A model generated the notes under the pieces. The model made no database searches. It was not told the origin of the DNA and worked only from the letters and a program-made list of their open reading frames with translations. Positions 14,863 to 24,900 of a DNA stretch of 50,239 bases are shown here, piece by piece. The stretch covers positions 1-50,239 of the forward strand of contig DATHWP010000134.1 of assembly GCA_035460505.1 (NCBI GenBank). Direction: 5' to 3'. The stretch comes from Methyloradius sp035460505 (lineage in GTDB: Bacteria > Pseudomonadota > Gammaproteobacteria > Burkholderiales > Methylophilaceae). Positions within the stretch are counted from its first letter, which is position 1. Each line of letters begins with the position of its first letter. Both the position numbers and the translations under genes were made by a program.

Positions 14863-15408
14863 ATGCAAAGCTCAATCTTCGTAGGGGATAGCCTGATCTT
14901 TACAGATGCGGTGGCAGATTACCCCGCCTCTGCAGGCTGGACTTTGAAATATCGTTTTGTAGGTCCAACTGGCGGGGCTGCATATCTGGTCACTGCAACT
15001 GCACAAGGTGATGACTATCTGGTGTCGGCCGCGCCAGCTGTTACTTCACTATGGGTGCCTGGTAATTACGCCTGGTCAAAGTGGGTAGAAAAGGCAGCGC
15101 AGCGCTTTACATTGGATGCTGGCCAGATTGTATTCATGCCAGATCCATCTGCTATGACGGTGGGGACTGATACGCGCAGCCACCTGCAGAAAACCATTGC
15201 CAATATCGAGGCAATGATTGAAGGCAAGACATCTCAAGACGTGCAGGAATACACAATTAGCGGTGGCGGTGTTGATCGCCAGCTAAAGAAAATCCCTCTC
15301 CCTGAGCTGATTGTATTGCTCGAAAAATATAAAGCCCAGCTCGCTGCAGAAACTGCTGGAACTAAACCGATCGGTGGTCGCGGTCGCAAATTATTCGTGA
15401 GGTTCTAA
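14863..15408 (+). CDS. Phage head-region protein in the gpW position
   Basis: A 181-aa protein with strand-rich N-terminal 90 residues (SIFVGDSLIFTDAVADYPAS) and a helical C-terminus with the recurring pattern QEYTISGGGVDRQLKKIPL before a Leu-rich helix. This ending is recalled from small head-tail joining proteins between large terminase and portal genes (gpW-like). The N-terminal extension is not part of gpW. A role in head-tail joining is inferred from position. Confidence 0.6.
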   Translation: MQSSIFVGDSLIFTDAVADYPASAGWTLKYRFVGPTGGAAYLVTATAQGDDYLVSAAPAVTSLWVPGNYAWSKWVEKAAQRFTLDAGQIVFMPDPSAMTVGTDTRSHLQKTIANIEAMIEGKTSQDVQEYTISGGGVDRQLKKIPLPELIVLLEKYKAQLAAETAGTKPIGGRGRKLFVRF

Positions 15409-17037
15409 TTGAGCGATCAGGATAAAGCCAACCGCTTGGCATACAAGGGCAGCACAGTTTTGCGTGATTGGAATGCCAAACGCGAACTTGAAAAGAAAGC
15501 CGTGCAGACGTCTGCACAAATGCCCGCTGTTTTCCGTAATACGCGTCGTAGTTTCAATGCCGGTGGTGTGAGCCGAAATACAGCTAGCTGGATCACTGCT
15601 GATGTCGCCCTGAACGCCCTGCTTGAAGCGCAGCTTGCTGTTATTCGCGCTCGCTCTCGAAGCCTAGCGCAGAACACTGCAACTGGTCGCCGCTTCATGA
15701 CGCTAGTTAAAAACAATGTGGCGGGTCCCGCAGGCTTTAGATTGCAAAGTAAATGTGGTGATTATCGGAGCGGTAAATGGGCGCTGGATAAGCAGGCCAA
15801 CGAGGCAATTGAGACAGGTTGGGCGAAGTGGTGCAAGGCCAAGAATTGCGACATAACTGGACAGTTCGATTTTGCGACTATCACTCGCATGGTCGCAGAA
15901 GGTGCCGCAAAAGATGGCGAGTTCCTGGTACGCGAAATTATTGGTACCAAGGCTAATGCATTCAGATATCAGTTGCAGCTGCTATCGATTGAGCGTCTTG
16001 ACATCAATTACAGGGGCGTGGCCAGTAACGGCAACAACATCCGGATGGGTGTTGAAAAGGATAGCACTGGCAAGCCAGTAGGATATTACGTCCTGGAACG
16101 AAACCCTAATGATGCCTTTATTGGTAACAGCATGCAGAAGCATGTGCGTATCGATGCTACTGACATCATTCACCGTTTTATCCCGCTGGATCCAGAACAA
16201 ACACGTGGAGTGCCTTGGGCGCATGCGGTCATGACTGGCCAAAATATGCTGCACTTGTTTGAAGAGGCAGCAGTTGGTAATGCGGTAGTGGGTGCGCAAA
16301 GCATGGGTTTTTATGTGCCACCTGCAGCTGGCGAAAATGGGTACGCACCTCCGACCGAAGATGGTTACGGCGCCGAAGTTGCTGATGCAATGGATGCTGA
16401 TGGCAACCTTATGAAAGATGCTGTAGGTGGGGCGTTTGAGACCCTGCCACCTGGTTGGGATTTTAAACAGTTCAATCCAGCTTACCCAGCTACTGCATTT
16501 GATCCCTTCGTACAAAGCCGCAAACGTGATATGGCAGCAGGCCTTGACGTGGCTCACCACAATTTGAGTGGTGATATGAGCGGGGTTAATTACAGCAGCG
16601 CCCGCATTGCCGAGTTATCTGAGCGTGACAACTGGCGAGCTATACAGAATTGGCTGATCAGCGTGTTTGCGCAGCGCGTTGCAGAACGCTGGCTTGAGAT
16701 CAGCCTGCTTGCTGGCGCCATTGTGTTACCCACCGGTTCCGCTTTACCCGCTACGCGCCTTGATAAATTCATAGATGGCCTTTCATTCACTGGTCGTGGA
16801 TGGGATTGGGTAGATCCATTGAAAGAAGTTAACGCGTCCAAGATCGCTATTGACGAAGGCCTTACTACTCGTACGCAAGTGGTTGCAAGTAAGGGTGGTG
16901 ATTTTGAAGAGAACGTCATTGAGCTTGAGCGCGAACAGGAATTGATAGCCGAACATAATTTAACGCTGGGCGGTAAGGCCACGGATCCAGCTTCCACACT
17001 TTTGCAAGAAGACCCCGTTAGTCAGGAGAAAAAATGA
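15409..17037 (+). CDS. Portal protein (lambda GpB family)
   Basis: A 542-aa protein of the lambda portal family, the dodecameric DNA gate of the head. Family features include YNARS-like opening residues, the ARSRSLAQNTATGRRFMTLVKNNVAG stretch (about residues 78-103), GEFLVREI, the HRFIPLDPEQTRGVPWAH signature and the GVNYSSAR segment. The start is TTG at 15409, immediately after the upstream stop. The end overlaps the next gene by 4 nt. One copy of the 14-bp palindrome lies at codons for VQTSAQ near the N-terminus. Confidence 0.95.
   Translation: MSDQDKANRLAYKGSTVLRDWNAKRELEKKAVQTSAQMPAVFRNTRRSFNAGGVSRNTASWITADVALNALLEAQLAVIRARSRSLAQNTATGRRFMTLVKNNVAGPAGFRLQSKCGDYRSGKWALDKQANEAIETGWAKWCKAKNCDITGQFDFATITRMVAEGAAKDGEFLVREIIGTKANAFRYQLQLLSIERLDINYRGVASNGNNIRMGVEKDSTGKPVGYYVLERNPNDAFIGNSMQKHVRIDATDIIHRFIPLDPEQTRGVPWAHAVMTGQNMLHLFEEAAVGNAVVGAQSMGFYVPPAAGENGYAPPTEDGYGAEVADAMDADGNLMKDAVGGAFETLPPGWDFKQFNPAYPATAFDPFVQSRKRDMAAGLDVAHHNLSGDMSGVNYSSARIAELSERDNWRAIQNWLISVFAQRVAERWLEISLLAGAIVLPTGSALPATRLDKFIDGLSFTGRGWDWVDPLKEVNASKIAIDEGLTTRTQVVASKGGDFEENVIELEREQELIAEHNLTLGGKATDPASTLLQEDPVSQEKK
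15503..15516. repeat. Copy of the 14-bp palindrome
   Basis: An exact TGCAGACGTCTGCA inside the portal gene, flanked by CAAATG on the right. Confidence 0.6.
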
Positions 17038-18950
17038 AGCTCAAACCAGTAACCTTAGATATCCGGAAGCTGAAATCAGAGCCGGTCTATCGCGAATTAA
17101 AAATTACCCGCGAGGCGGTCAACGTGGAGGCGCGAACTGTTGAACTGGCATTTGCCAGTGAGACGCCTTACGACCGTTGGTGGGGTACAGAAATACTTGA
17201 TTGTACTGTCTCGGCTATCAGGCTGGAGCGCCTGTTAGATGGCAGTCCTCTTTTGTATAACCATGAGCGGGATCTACATCTCGGCACCATCGAAAACGTA
17301 AGGCTGGACTCTGACAAGATTTGTCGGGCGACAGTGCGCTTTGGCAAAGGCGAGCTTGCGGAGGAGAAGTTTCAGGATGTGCTTGACGACATCCTGAAGA
17401 AAGTCAGTGTCGGCTACATGATTTACGAGATCTTGCTTATCAGTGAAAAAGACCAGGACCCTGTTTATAAAGTCATCGATTGGGAGCCATTTGAAATCAG
17501 CATGGTGACAATCGCGGCTGATAACTCAGTCGGCGTTGGGCGTGGCTTGGCTCTTGAAGATGAAGAGTCTGAAGAAATTCCGCCTGTAGTAAAAAATCTT
17601 TCAACCAAAACCCGCAATGAACCCACAATTAAGGAGCCTCGCACCATGGAGCAATTAACCGAAGAGCAACAAAAAGCAATTGACGCTTTCAACAAATTAA
17701 CTGCAGCTGAACAGGATGCAAAGCGCCGTGATCATCTGGTAGAAATTGGCGTTAAATACGCCGAGTATCTGACAATGCAAGACGTTCAGGATGCTTGCAC
17801 TAAGGGCCATACGCCAGCTCAGTTGCAAGAGCTGGTTATCGAGCGCCAGAAAACAAAGCACTCAGATACCAGTGCTGGCCACGTCGGTTTGTCTGGTAAA
17901 GAGGTTGCGAATTACAGCATCGCCCGCGCTGTCGCAGCTTTGATGTCTGGTGATTGGAGTGGTGCAGGTCTTGAGCGTGAGGCTTCAGAAGCTGGCGCTA
18001 AGAAATTTGGTAACCTTGCTGGCCGTGGCTTCATCCTCCCATTCGACGTAATGGCAAAACGTGACTTTACTGCAGGCACTGCAACAGAAGCCGGCAACTT
18101 GATCGCCACCACATTGCGTGATGACTTGTTTGCCGATGTATTGCGCAACCGTCTTGCGCTTGGCCAACTTGGCACCACAATGTTGTTTGGTTTGAGCAGC
18201 AACATTGATATGCCGCGTAAGACTGTTGGCTCAAGCCTGGCATTTGCGACAGAAATCGCAGCTGCAGCTGAGACTCAACCAAATACCGCAAAGGTTACCT
18301 TGTCTCCTAAGCGCATTACCGGCTATGTGGAGTTCTCCAAACAGGCTGTTATCCAGTCTGCAATGGCGGTTGAGCCGATGCTTCGTCAGGATCTGATGTC
18401 AGAAATCAATGTGCGAGCTGAAGATGCTGCCATCAATGGCTCTGGTGCAGGTGCCAATCCGCGTGGTATCCGTAATACATCAGGCATTGGCTCTGTGATC
18501 GGTGGCACGAACGGTGCCCAATTCAGCTGGGCACATGCAGTTAACCTTGAGTCTGCAGTGGCCAACGTTAATGCAGAACCTGATTCTGGTTCTGGTTACC
18601 TGGTCAACACCAAACTGCGTGGCTGGGCTAAACAAACGCAACGCGCTACTTACCTGCCATACATCTGGGAAAACGGTGATCAGCCATTGAATGGCTATCG
18701 TGCAGCTGTTACCAATAACGTACCAAGCAACTTGACCAAGGGTACAGCAGCGGGCATTTGCTCTAGTGTTGTTTACAGCTCTATGTGGGATATGTTGGTC
18801 ATGGGTTTCTTTGGTGCGATTGAGATCACCTTGGATGAAGTGACCCAAGCCACGGTAGGTATGAATCGCCTGGTCGTCAATGCTTATGTAGACGTAGGTT
18901 GCCGCCGTCCTGCCAACTTCTCATCAATGGATGATGTTCTAACCGCTTAA
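17034..18950 (+). CDS. Fused prohead protease and HK97-type major capsid protein
   Basis: A 638-aa protein. Residues about 20-180 form an HK97-family prohead protease (GSPLLYNHERDLHLG with a His, then VSVGYMIYE with the catalytic Ser). A helical scaffold-like delta region follows (about 205-285), then the HK97-fold major capsid protein (about 290-638, with SLAFATEI, ALGQLGTTMLF, NPRGIRNTSGIG and the strand-rich end). The protease would cleave the polyprotein during maturation. In-frame ATG at 17646 could allow separate capsid synthesis. No separate scaffold gene is present, as expected for this class. Confidence 0.9.
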   Translation: MKLKPVTLDIRKLKSEPVYRELKITREAVNVEARTVELAFASETPYDRWWGTEILDCTVSAIRLERLLDGSPLLYNHERDLHLGTIENVRLDSDKICRATVRFGKGELAEEKFQDVLDDILKKVSVGYMIYEILLISEKDQDPVYKVIDWEPFEISMVTIAADNSVGVGRGLALEDEESEEIPPVVKNLSTKTRNEPTIKEPRTMEQLTEEQQKAIDAFNKLTAAEQDAKRRDHLVEIGVKYAEYLTMQDVQDACTKGHTPAQLQELVIERQKTKHSDTSAGHVGLSGKEVANYSIARAVAALMSGDWSGAGLEREASEAGAKKFGNLAGRGFILPFDVMAKRDFTAGTATEAGNLIATTLRDDLFADVLRNRLALGQLGTTMLFGLSSNIDMPRKTVGSSLAFATEIAAAAETQPNTAKVTLSPKRITGYVEFSKQAVIQSAMAVEPMLRQDLMSEINVRAEDAAINGSGAGANPRGIRNTSGIGSVIGGTNGAQFSWAHAVNLESAVANVNAEPDSGSGYLVNTKLRGWAKQTQRATYLPYIWENGDQPLNGYRAAVTNNVPSNLTKGTAAGICSSVVYSSMWDMLVMGFFGAIEITLDEVTQATVGMNRLVVNAYVDVGCRRPANFSSMDDVLTA

Positions 18951-18973
18951 TCATCAGTTTTGGTAGAAACCAC

Positions 18974-18996
18974 ACCCGCTTCGGCGGGTTTTTTTA
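18974..18996 (+). terminator. Rho-independent terminator after capsid gene
   Basis: ACCCGC-TTCG-GCGGGT and a run of seven T residues. It may lower transcription of the downstream low-copy tail genes relative to capsid. Confidence 0.85.
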
Positions 18997-19024
18997 TGCA
19001 ATAAATTTCCTTTAGGAGAACATT

Positions 19025-19351
19025 ATGGATAAGTCAGTACCCGTCACTATCATTCTTATCGAGAATACCGCCATCGATGGCAAACATCTTGAAGCTGGCA
19101 CGATTCTTAAAGACGTTAACCCTGAGTTGGCTGTGGATCTTGCAGGCTCTGGAAAAGCTGCCCTGGCCACCGAAGATCGCGTTAAACAAGTCAAAGATCG
19201 TATCAAGGCAGAAAAGGCTGCAGCCGCTGAACGTGCTGAAGCTGCTGCAGCGAGAGGTAATGAAACCACCAATGCATTGCTTGGCGCCTTGGCTTCATTA
19301 ATCACTCAGTCTGCCGCTGCTCAAGTTAAGACTCCTGCTGCCGCAAGCTAA
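19025..19351 (+). CDS. Small hypothetical head protein
   Basis: A 108-aa protein with a strand-like N-terminus followed by a long Ala/Glu/Lys helix (about residues 48-85). TTTAGGAGAAC upstream is a strong ribosome site, suggesting high expression. By position after the capsid it may be a head-completion or decoration component. No family is assigned. Confidence 0.5.
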   Translation: MDKSVPVTIILIENTAIDGKHLEAGTILKDVNPELAVDLAGSGKAALATEDRVKQVKDRIKAEKAAAAERAEAAAARGNETTNALLGALASLITQSAAAQVKTPAAAS

Positions 19352-19356
19352 ATAAC

Positions 19357-19644
19357 GTGTCATTCACAGAAGATCTATCGGTGTTTACTAGCACCGGTGG
19401 ATTTGGCACGTCCGTCAAAGTTGGTGGGATCGATATCAATGCGGTATTTAGCAATGGTTCCGATCCTGCCAACAATGGCTCTGCAGGTTTCGAAGCAACA
19501 CAACCCGCATTACTTTGTGAAACTGCAGATATTCCTGTCGGCACTACAGACGGCACTGCAGTGATTGCTAATGGCTCCAATTATCGCGTCGCAGAAATTC
19601 ACAACGATGGTAGCGGTATGTCAGTAATCGAGCTGAAGAAATGA
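19357..19644 (+). CDS. Head-tail joining protein (FII-like)
   Basis: A 95-aa protein with a GTG start. The motif IDINAVFSN, an Ala/Cys strand (ALLCETADIP) and the ending NYRVAEIHNDGSGMSVIEL match small beta-rich lambda gpFII-like joining proteins, which form the head-tail interface. It overlaps the next gene by 4 nt. Confidence 0.65.
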   Translation: MSFTEDLSVFTSTGGFGTSVKVGGIDINAVFSNGSDPANNGSAGFEATQPALLCETADIPVGTTDGTAVIANGSNYRVAEIHNDGSGMSVIELKK

Positions 19645-20060
19645 GTACCAAACCCGAACTAATCCAGACAGCGATTTTTAACAAGTTAAGTGCTGCACCG
19701 CCTCTGGCTGGAGTTATCTGGCGTAGTCGTTTACGCCCAATCCCTGAAAACAAAGCAAGTGCAATCGTCATGCGCCCTGGCACTGTTGGCGAACCTGACT
19801 TGATCGTGCTTGGCCAGTATCGCTGGGTGTTGAATTTGGCAATTGAATTCTACGGCCGCGGCGATGTGCCGGACAGTATTACAGACCCAATCATTGAGGC
19901 GGCATTCACTCGGATAGCAGCTGATCGCACGCTCGGTGGTATATGCGATGACATTCTGCCTGGTAGGCGTGAGTGGGATTTTGAGTCGCGCGATACGGAT
20001 CTGGTTGTAGCAATCCTTGAGTTAAACATTGAATTCACCACATCGGAGGCAACCCTATGA
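19641..20060 (+). CDS. Tail terminator-like protein (gpU position)
   Basis: A 139-aa protein of alpha/beta pattern: helix RTAIFNKL-like start, PAIVMRPG strand, LNLAIEFYGRGDVPD, and a closing strand VVAILELNIEF. This resembles lambda gpU and other tail terminators, which cap the tail tube. Its place between the joining protein and the tube gene supports this. It overlaps neighbours on both sides. Confidence 0.6.
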   Translation: MSTKPELIQTAIFNKLSAAPPLAGVIWRSRLRPIPENKASAIVMRPGTVGEPDLIVLGQYRWVLNLAIEFYGRGDVPDSITDPIIEAAFTRIAADRTLGGICDDILPGRREWDFESRDTDLVVAILELNIEFTTSEATL

Positions 20061-20212
20061 AAAAAGCAGCTGAAGCACCCACTGAAGAAATTGATATGGA
20101 TCAAATGCCACAAGCGGGCGGTAGCTATATCCGCTGCCCTAATACGGGCAATTTGACCAAAGTAGAACCTGAGCCTGAGCAATCAGCCACTGAAACCCCT
20201 GCAGCCGAGTAA
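20057..20212 (+). CDS. Short phage protein (51 aa)
   Basis: Reading from ATG 20057 to TAA 20210-20212 gives 51 residues, opening MKKAAEAPTEEIDMDQMP, with a central Cys and an acidic Glu/Pro-rich end. GGAGG lies 7 nt upstream and the start overlaps the preceding stop by 4 nt, so translation is likely. Comparable tiny acidic proteins lie beside tube genes in related phages. Function unknown. Confidence 0.6.
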   Translation: MKKAAEAPTEEIDMDQMPQAGGSYIRCPNTGNLTKVEPEPEQSATETPAAE

Positions 20213-20249
20213 TCGCCGGCAAACGCCCTTAATCCTTTAGGAGTCAATA

Positions 20250-21209
20250 ATGCCAAGATTTATGCGAAAGCTGGCGATTCTAGCCAAAATCGAAACCACG
20301 TATAAAACAGATTCGGTGCCAACCGGTGCGTTGAATGCGTTGCTGGTTTCAAACGTGGGTATCAATCCACTTAATGCAAACAATGTAGACCGCGATCTGA
20401 TCAAGCCGTATTTTGGTGGTAGTGAGCAGCTCGTAGGCACGGCCAACAAGACAGTGAATTTTGATGTTGAGCTGAGCGGTTCCGGCGCTGCAGGTACTGC
20501 ACCTGCGTGGGGTCCTTTACTACGCGCATGCGGCTTTGCGGAAGTGGTCACGGCCGCGACACGCGTGGATTACACACCGATTACCGACAACATGGAATCG
20601 GTCACGATCTACTACTACCAGGATGGTGCATTGCACAAGCTGCTGGGCGCTCGTGGCACCTTCGCACTTAAGGCTGGTATTGGAGAACGTCCTGTATTTA
20701 GTTTCACCTTCACAGGTATTGATGGTGGCCTTGCTGCAGCTGCAAATCCTGCTGTAACGCTTACAGGATTTAAAACACCGCTAGTCGTCACTGATCCAAA
20801 CACTGCTGATGTCACCTTTGGTGGCGCATATGCAGCTGGCGTCGTAACTGGCGGCACAAACTATCCAAGTAAAGGCCTGGAGCTTGATTGTGGCAACACT
20901 GTCAGTTATGTGCCTTTGCTTGGCGGCGAGAGTGTGGATGTCACGCAGCGTGCAGTCACAGGTAGCGTGGCGCTTGATTTGACTGCAGCCCAAGAGGTTA
21001 CCTTCATGAATGATGTAAAAGCTGCAACTCTGCAGACAGTAAGCCTGCAGCATGGTGTTACCGCTGGCAATATCATTCTGCTCTTCCTCACTGGTGTGCA
21101 AAAGATTGAACCGAATTACCAGGATGAATCTGGCCGCTCACTCAATACCTACAACCTCCGCGCCGTTCCGCAAGCTGGTAACGACGAATTCAGAATCGTG
21201 GTGATGTAA
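20250..21209 (+). CDS. Tail tube protein
   Basis: A 319-aa protein with an N-terminal helix-strand start (RKLAILAKIETTYKTDSVPT) common in tube proteins, strand-rich repeats (VNFDVELSGSGAAGTAPAW), and a conserved middle GPLLRACGFAE. TTTAGGAG upstream is a strong ribosome site, as expected for an abundant structural protein. It is followed by the chaperone pair and tape measure, the standard siphophage order. Confidence 0.8.
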   Translation: MPRFMRKLAILAKIETTYKTDSVPTGALNALLVSNVGINPLNANNVDRDLIKPYFGGSEQLVGTANKTVNFDVELSGSGAAGTAPAWGPLLRACGFAEVVTAATRVDYTPITDNMESVTIYYYQDGALHKLLGARGTFALKAGIGERPVFSFTFTGIDGGLAAAANPAVTLTGFKTPLVVTDPNTADVTFGGAYAAGVVTGGTNYPSKGLELDCGNTVSYVPLLGGESVDVTQRAVTGSVALDLTAAQEVTFMNDVKAATLQTVSLQHGVTAGNIILLFLTGVQKIEPNYQDESGRSLNTYNLRAVPQAGNDEFRIVVM

Positions 21210-21586
21210 TGTTCAAAATCAAAACAACTCCGGACTATCTCTGGCCTGTAACAATTGAAATCCCTGGCGAAAAAGGCAGCTGGGAAAAGCACGTTTTCAA
21301 GGCGCGCTTCAAGCGCCTTTCACAAACCGAGGTTGAATCACTCGCAATTCGTGCCGGCATCATGGCTGATCCTAAAAAAGATGAGCCTGATTACACGCCG
21401 CCTGCTGAAATCACTCATACCAATCTGCTTGACCAGGTAGTGACTGGAATCGTGGATTCAGAAGGGCAGGAATGGCCATGGGATGCAGAATCCAAAACGG
21501 GTGTTGAAGAAATAGCTGGCGCTCGTGGTGCGATTGTAGATGCTTGGTTCAGCTCCTTGGTTCGGGCTAAAGCAAAAAACTCCTAG
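21209..21586 (+). CDS. Tail assembly chaperone (gpG analogue)
   Basis: A 125-aa protein with an N-terminal strand-rich part (YLWPVTIEIPGEKGSW) and a helical C-terminus. In siphophages this gene and the following overlapping frame make two chaperones, G and GT, that coat the tape measure before tube polymerisation. The last codons hold A AAA AAC (21574-21580), a classic -1 slippery heptamer, two codons before the stop. A frameshift there joins the next frame without a stop. Confidence 0.8.
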   Translation: MFKIKTTPDYLWPVTIEIPGEKGSWEKHVFKARFKRLSQTEVESLAIRAGIMADPKKDEPDYTPPAEITHTNLLDQVVTGIVDSEGQEWPWDAESKTGVEEIAGARGAIVDAWFSSLVRAKAKNS

Positions 21587-21605
21587 AGGCAGCCCAATGG
21601 TGGGC
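21574..21605 (+). promoter_or_regulatory. Programmed -1 frameshift signal
   Basis: The slippery heptamer A AAA AAC lies in phase (codons GCA AAA AAC). Eleven nt further a small hairpin can form: GCCCA (21592-21596), loop ATGG, TGGGC (21601-21605). The zero-frame stop TAG follows at 21584. All parts are as in known G/GT sites. Confidence 0.8.
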
Positions 21606-21924
21606 AATGGGCGGCATCGATACAGAAGCTGACTCATTTGCCGCCCTTGGGTTGTACAACATTGATTCCCCGTGGCTCTCCGAGTTTGTTATGGGGGATG
21701 AAGGCAAACGCTTGTTAGAAGTTTGGCCGGAAAACCTTGAAGTGATCAATATGTTTCTGTCGCTGCAGACGCAGTGGCGTTCGGATATGAATGGCCTGAC
21801 AGGCCTTGATTATGCCGGTGTCGAATGCGCCTTGCGCATGCATGAAGTCTCAAACCCCAAGCAGATGTTTATTGAAATCCAATCGATGGAAGGTGCAGCT
21901 CTTAAAGAGTTAAACCATGGCTAA
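21580..21924 (+). CDS. Frameshift extension of the tail chaperone (gpT part, DUF1799-like)
   Basis: Continuing in the -1 frame after the slip gives LLEAAQWWAMGGIDTEADSF and about 114 residues in all, so the full GT product would be about 238 aa. The segment LEVWPENLEVINMFLSLQTQWR is typical of DUF1799, the T half of tail chaperones. An in-frame ATG at 21607 has no convincing ribosome site, so frameshifting is the likely route of expression. Confidence 0.8.
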   Translation, partial: LLEAAQWWAMGGIDTEADSFAALGLYNIDSPWLSEFVMGDEGKRLLEVWPENLEVINMFLSLQTQWRSDMNGLTGLDYAGVECALRMHEVSNPKQMFIEIQSMEGAALKELNHG

Positions 21925-24900
21925 TTCTAATAATCCAGAAATTGTCATCTCGGCGGTCGACAAGACCAAAGCTGCAGTTGACAGTGCAACAACCAACCTT
22001 AAAAAGTTGGAAAGCGCTGGTAATAGCCTAAATTCGTCTATTGGTCGCCTTGCGCCTTTGCTTGGTGCGGCCACTTTTATTGGCCTGGTCAAGGGATCCA
22101 TTGACGCCGCTGATAACTTAAATGATCTCAGCAAAGAAACTGGCATTGCTGTTGATCAGTTATCGTCATACAAGCTCGCTGCAGAACAATCTGGCACCAG
22201 TACCGAGACTCTTGCCAAGGGTATGCAGAAGTTATCTGTCAATATCTCCGGTAATCAGAAGACACTTCTTGCACTTGGCATTAACGCAAAGGTGCCTAAT
22301 GAGGCATTTATCCAGCTTGCAGGTGTGCTTGAACGTGTCACTGATGTTAATGATCGCAATAAGCTCGGCACGCAGCTGCTGGGTAAGTCATACCTGGAAT
22401 TAAAACCGCTACTGGCTGAAGGTGAAGCGGGTATTCGCAAGATGCTGGAGGCTGGACAGGAATACAACAGCGTCACAAAAGAGATGGCTGAGCAGTCAGA
22501 CCAGCTCAATGACTCTATCGCCACCCTTGAACTGCAGGGCAGCTCCCTGGGTAACAGTATCGCCAAGGAATTGCTGCCTGGTTTGAATGAGCTGGTTGCA
22601 TCGCTCATTGAAAACAACAAGGAAAGCGGCTTGCTGCTTGGGTCACTCAAAGGCATTTACGATCTTGGCGGCATTGTTATCTTTGGCAGTGAGCAAGAGA
22701 ATCGCGCCAAGCGGATGAAGGATATCGTCGCCGAGATCCAGGTGATTGATGAAAAACTCCGAAGCGGTAAGACCAATTCCGCTTATACAGACAAAATAGC
22801 GGCCGGCGCCAATCCTAATTTCCTAGCTCCTCCTACTGGCATTGATGAAGATGGCATAACAAACCTCAAGAGCAAGGCTTATGCACTTTCGTTGGAGCTT
22901 CAGCGCCTTTCTCAGCAACAAAATGCCAACGTCAAAGTACCTGGCGCCAGCCTAACTGATGATCAAAAGAAAGCTTTGAAGGGCATTCTCAGTCCTGAAG
23001 ATGTAGCCAAGCAAACTGCAGCTGCAGAAAAGGTTAAAAACTCCTATGACACTATCACTAAAAAATCCGGTGAGTATGTCGTTGCTATCCAGTACGAAAC
23101 CCAAGAGGGTGAAAAGCTATCCGAAGGTCAAAAAAACGTAGCGGATCTTCGCGCATTTCTCACTGATAAAACAAATGTGCTGACGTCTGCACAAAAAGCT
23201 AACTTACAATCATTGATTGACCAGGTGGCGGCGGGTGATGCCAATAACAAGGCGCTTGAAGATCGTAAAGATCGTATTTCCGCCCTGGTTGAATACCAGA
23301 TGAAATACAACGAGGCTGCGAAAGCTCACACTGAGGGCTTGCAAGAGGCAACCCGTGTTTACGATGATTCCGTAAATAGCACCAATGATCAAATCAAGTC
23401 AGTCCAGGATCAGATTAACGTGCTCAAATACGGCGAAGTTGCCACGCTGCAGATGGAAAACGCACGTCTACTGGAAGCTGCTGCAGCATTTGAGCAAAGC
23501 GCTGCCTATGCAGCTCAAAACGGCGTTTCTGATGAGAATGTTAAATCGATGCTGGATCGTGCCGATGCTTTGCGTAAACTTGCGAGTGGGCGTGCAGAAT
23601 TGGCGAGTAAACAGCGTGAGCTGACAGATCTAAATAAATGGAAGGATCTGGCAAGTAACGCTTTTGATAACGTCTACAGCGCGCTTTCAGATGCTTTATT
23701 TCGTGGTTTTGAGCGGGGTGAATCTTTCGGCAAGAATTTCCTTAGCCGTTTGAAGGATCTATTCAAGACCACGACCTTGCAGCTGGGCGCTCAAATCATC
23801 CTTGATCCTATCAAGAAGTCTGTCCTTGAGGGCTTTGGCTCAATCAGTACCGGATCGGGCGGGTCCACTGGATCAAGTCTCACAAGCTCCCTTGGCTCAA
23901 TTCAAAAACTCACCGACCTGATATCTGGTAAAGGTGGCAGCCTGAGTGATTCACTTGTTTCTGGCATTGCCAGTCAGGTCGCAGGTCTGGGTAATTTTCT
24001 GGGATCTACTGGCCTTTCTACATTTGCGAATGGTCTGGCTGTTTCTTCAGGTTCTGTCTCTGCAGCGGGCGCAAGTGTGGCTGCGTCCCAGCTAGGCACA
24101 TCAAGTGCGTTAAGCGTAGGAAAGTTTGTGGGATCTTATGGACCTTATATCGGCGCCGCAATTCAAGCGCTCTCAGGCGATCTAAAAGGGGCAGCATTCA
24201 CTGCTGCGGGCGCCGCCATCGGATCTGTTGTGCCAGGAATAGGTACTGCCATTGGCGCAGCGATAGGTAGCATTCTTGGCAGCTTTGTCGGCGGTGGACT
24301 GAGTTATAACAATGTCAATGAAAATGCTAGCTACTCAAATGGTAAGTTTTACCAAGGTGCCCTCGCTAATAATTCCAGGGGGAATATCGCTTACAGTGCA
24401 TTACCGGCATTGAATGGACTTGGCAAGCAGTTTGGCGATAGCGTAGGGCAGCTGCTGACCGCGTTTGGTGAATCAGATAAGCAGAACCAATTATTCAGCG
24501 TGAAGTTTGGTAAACAGCTGGAAGCTAGTCTTACTTACACGCTTGATAATGGCAAGTCTGGGTATGTTGGCAAGTGGGGTAGTAACTACGGTGATACAAG
24601 TGAGGCTGCAGTCGCTGCTTTTATTGAGGATGTCTTAAGCAAGGGCATTATTGGTGCGCTGAAGATATCCAATCTGAGCAGCGATATCAAGGGGCTGTTT
24701 GATACCGTTTCAACTAGCGCCCAGGTTGCCAGCCTAATCAGTGCAACAGTCAAGCTGAAGAATGCGCAGGATGAACTTGCCAACCGTTTTGGCCTGACTG
24801 TTGACCAGGCAGCCAAACTGTCCAAGGCAACAGGCCTGGCAGGCGATGATCTGATCAACTTTGTGAGCGCCTTGGGTGATACTGCCCTAGGTGTTAAATC

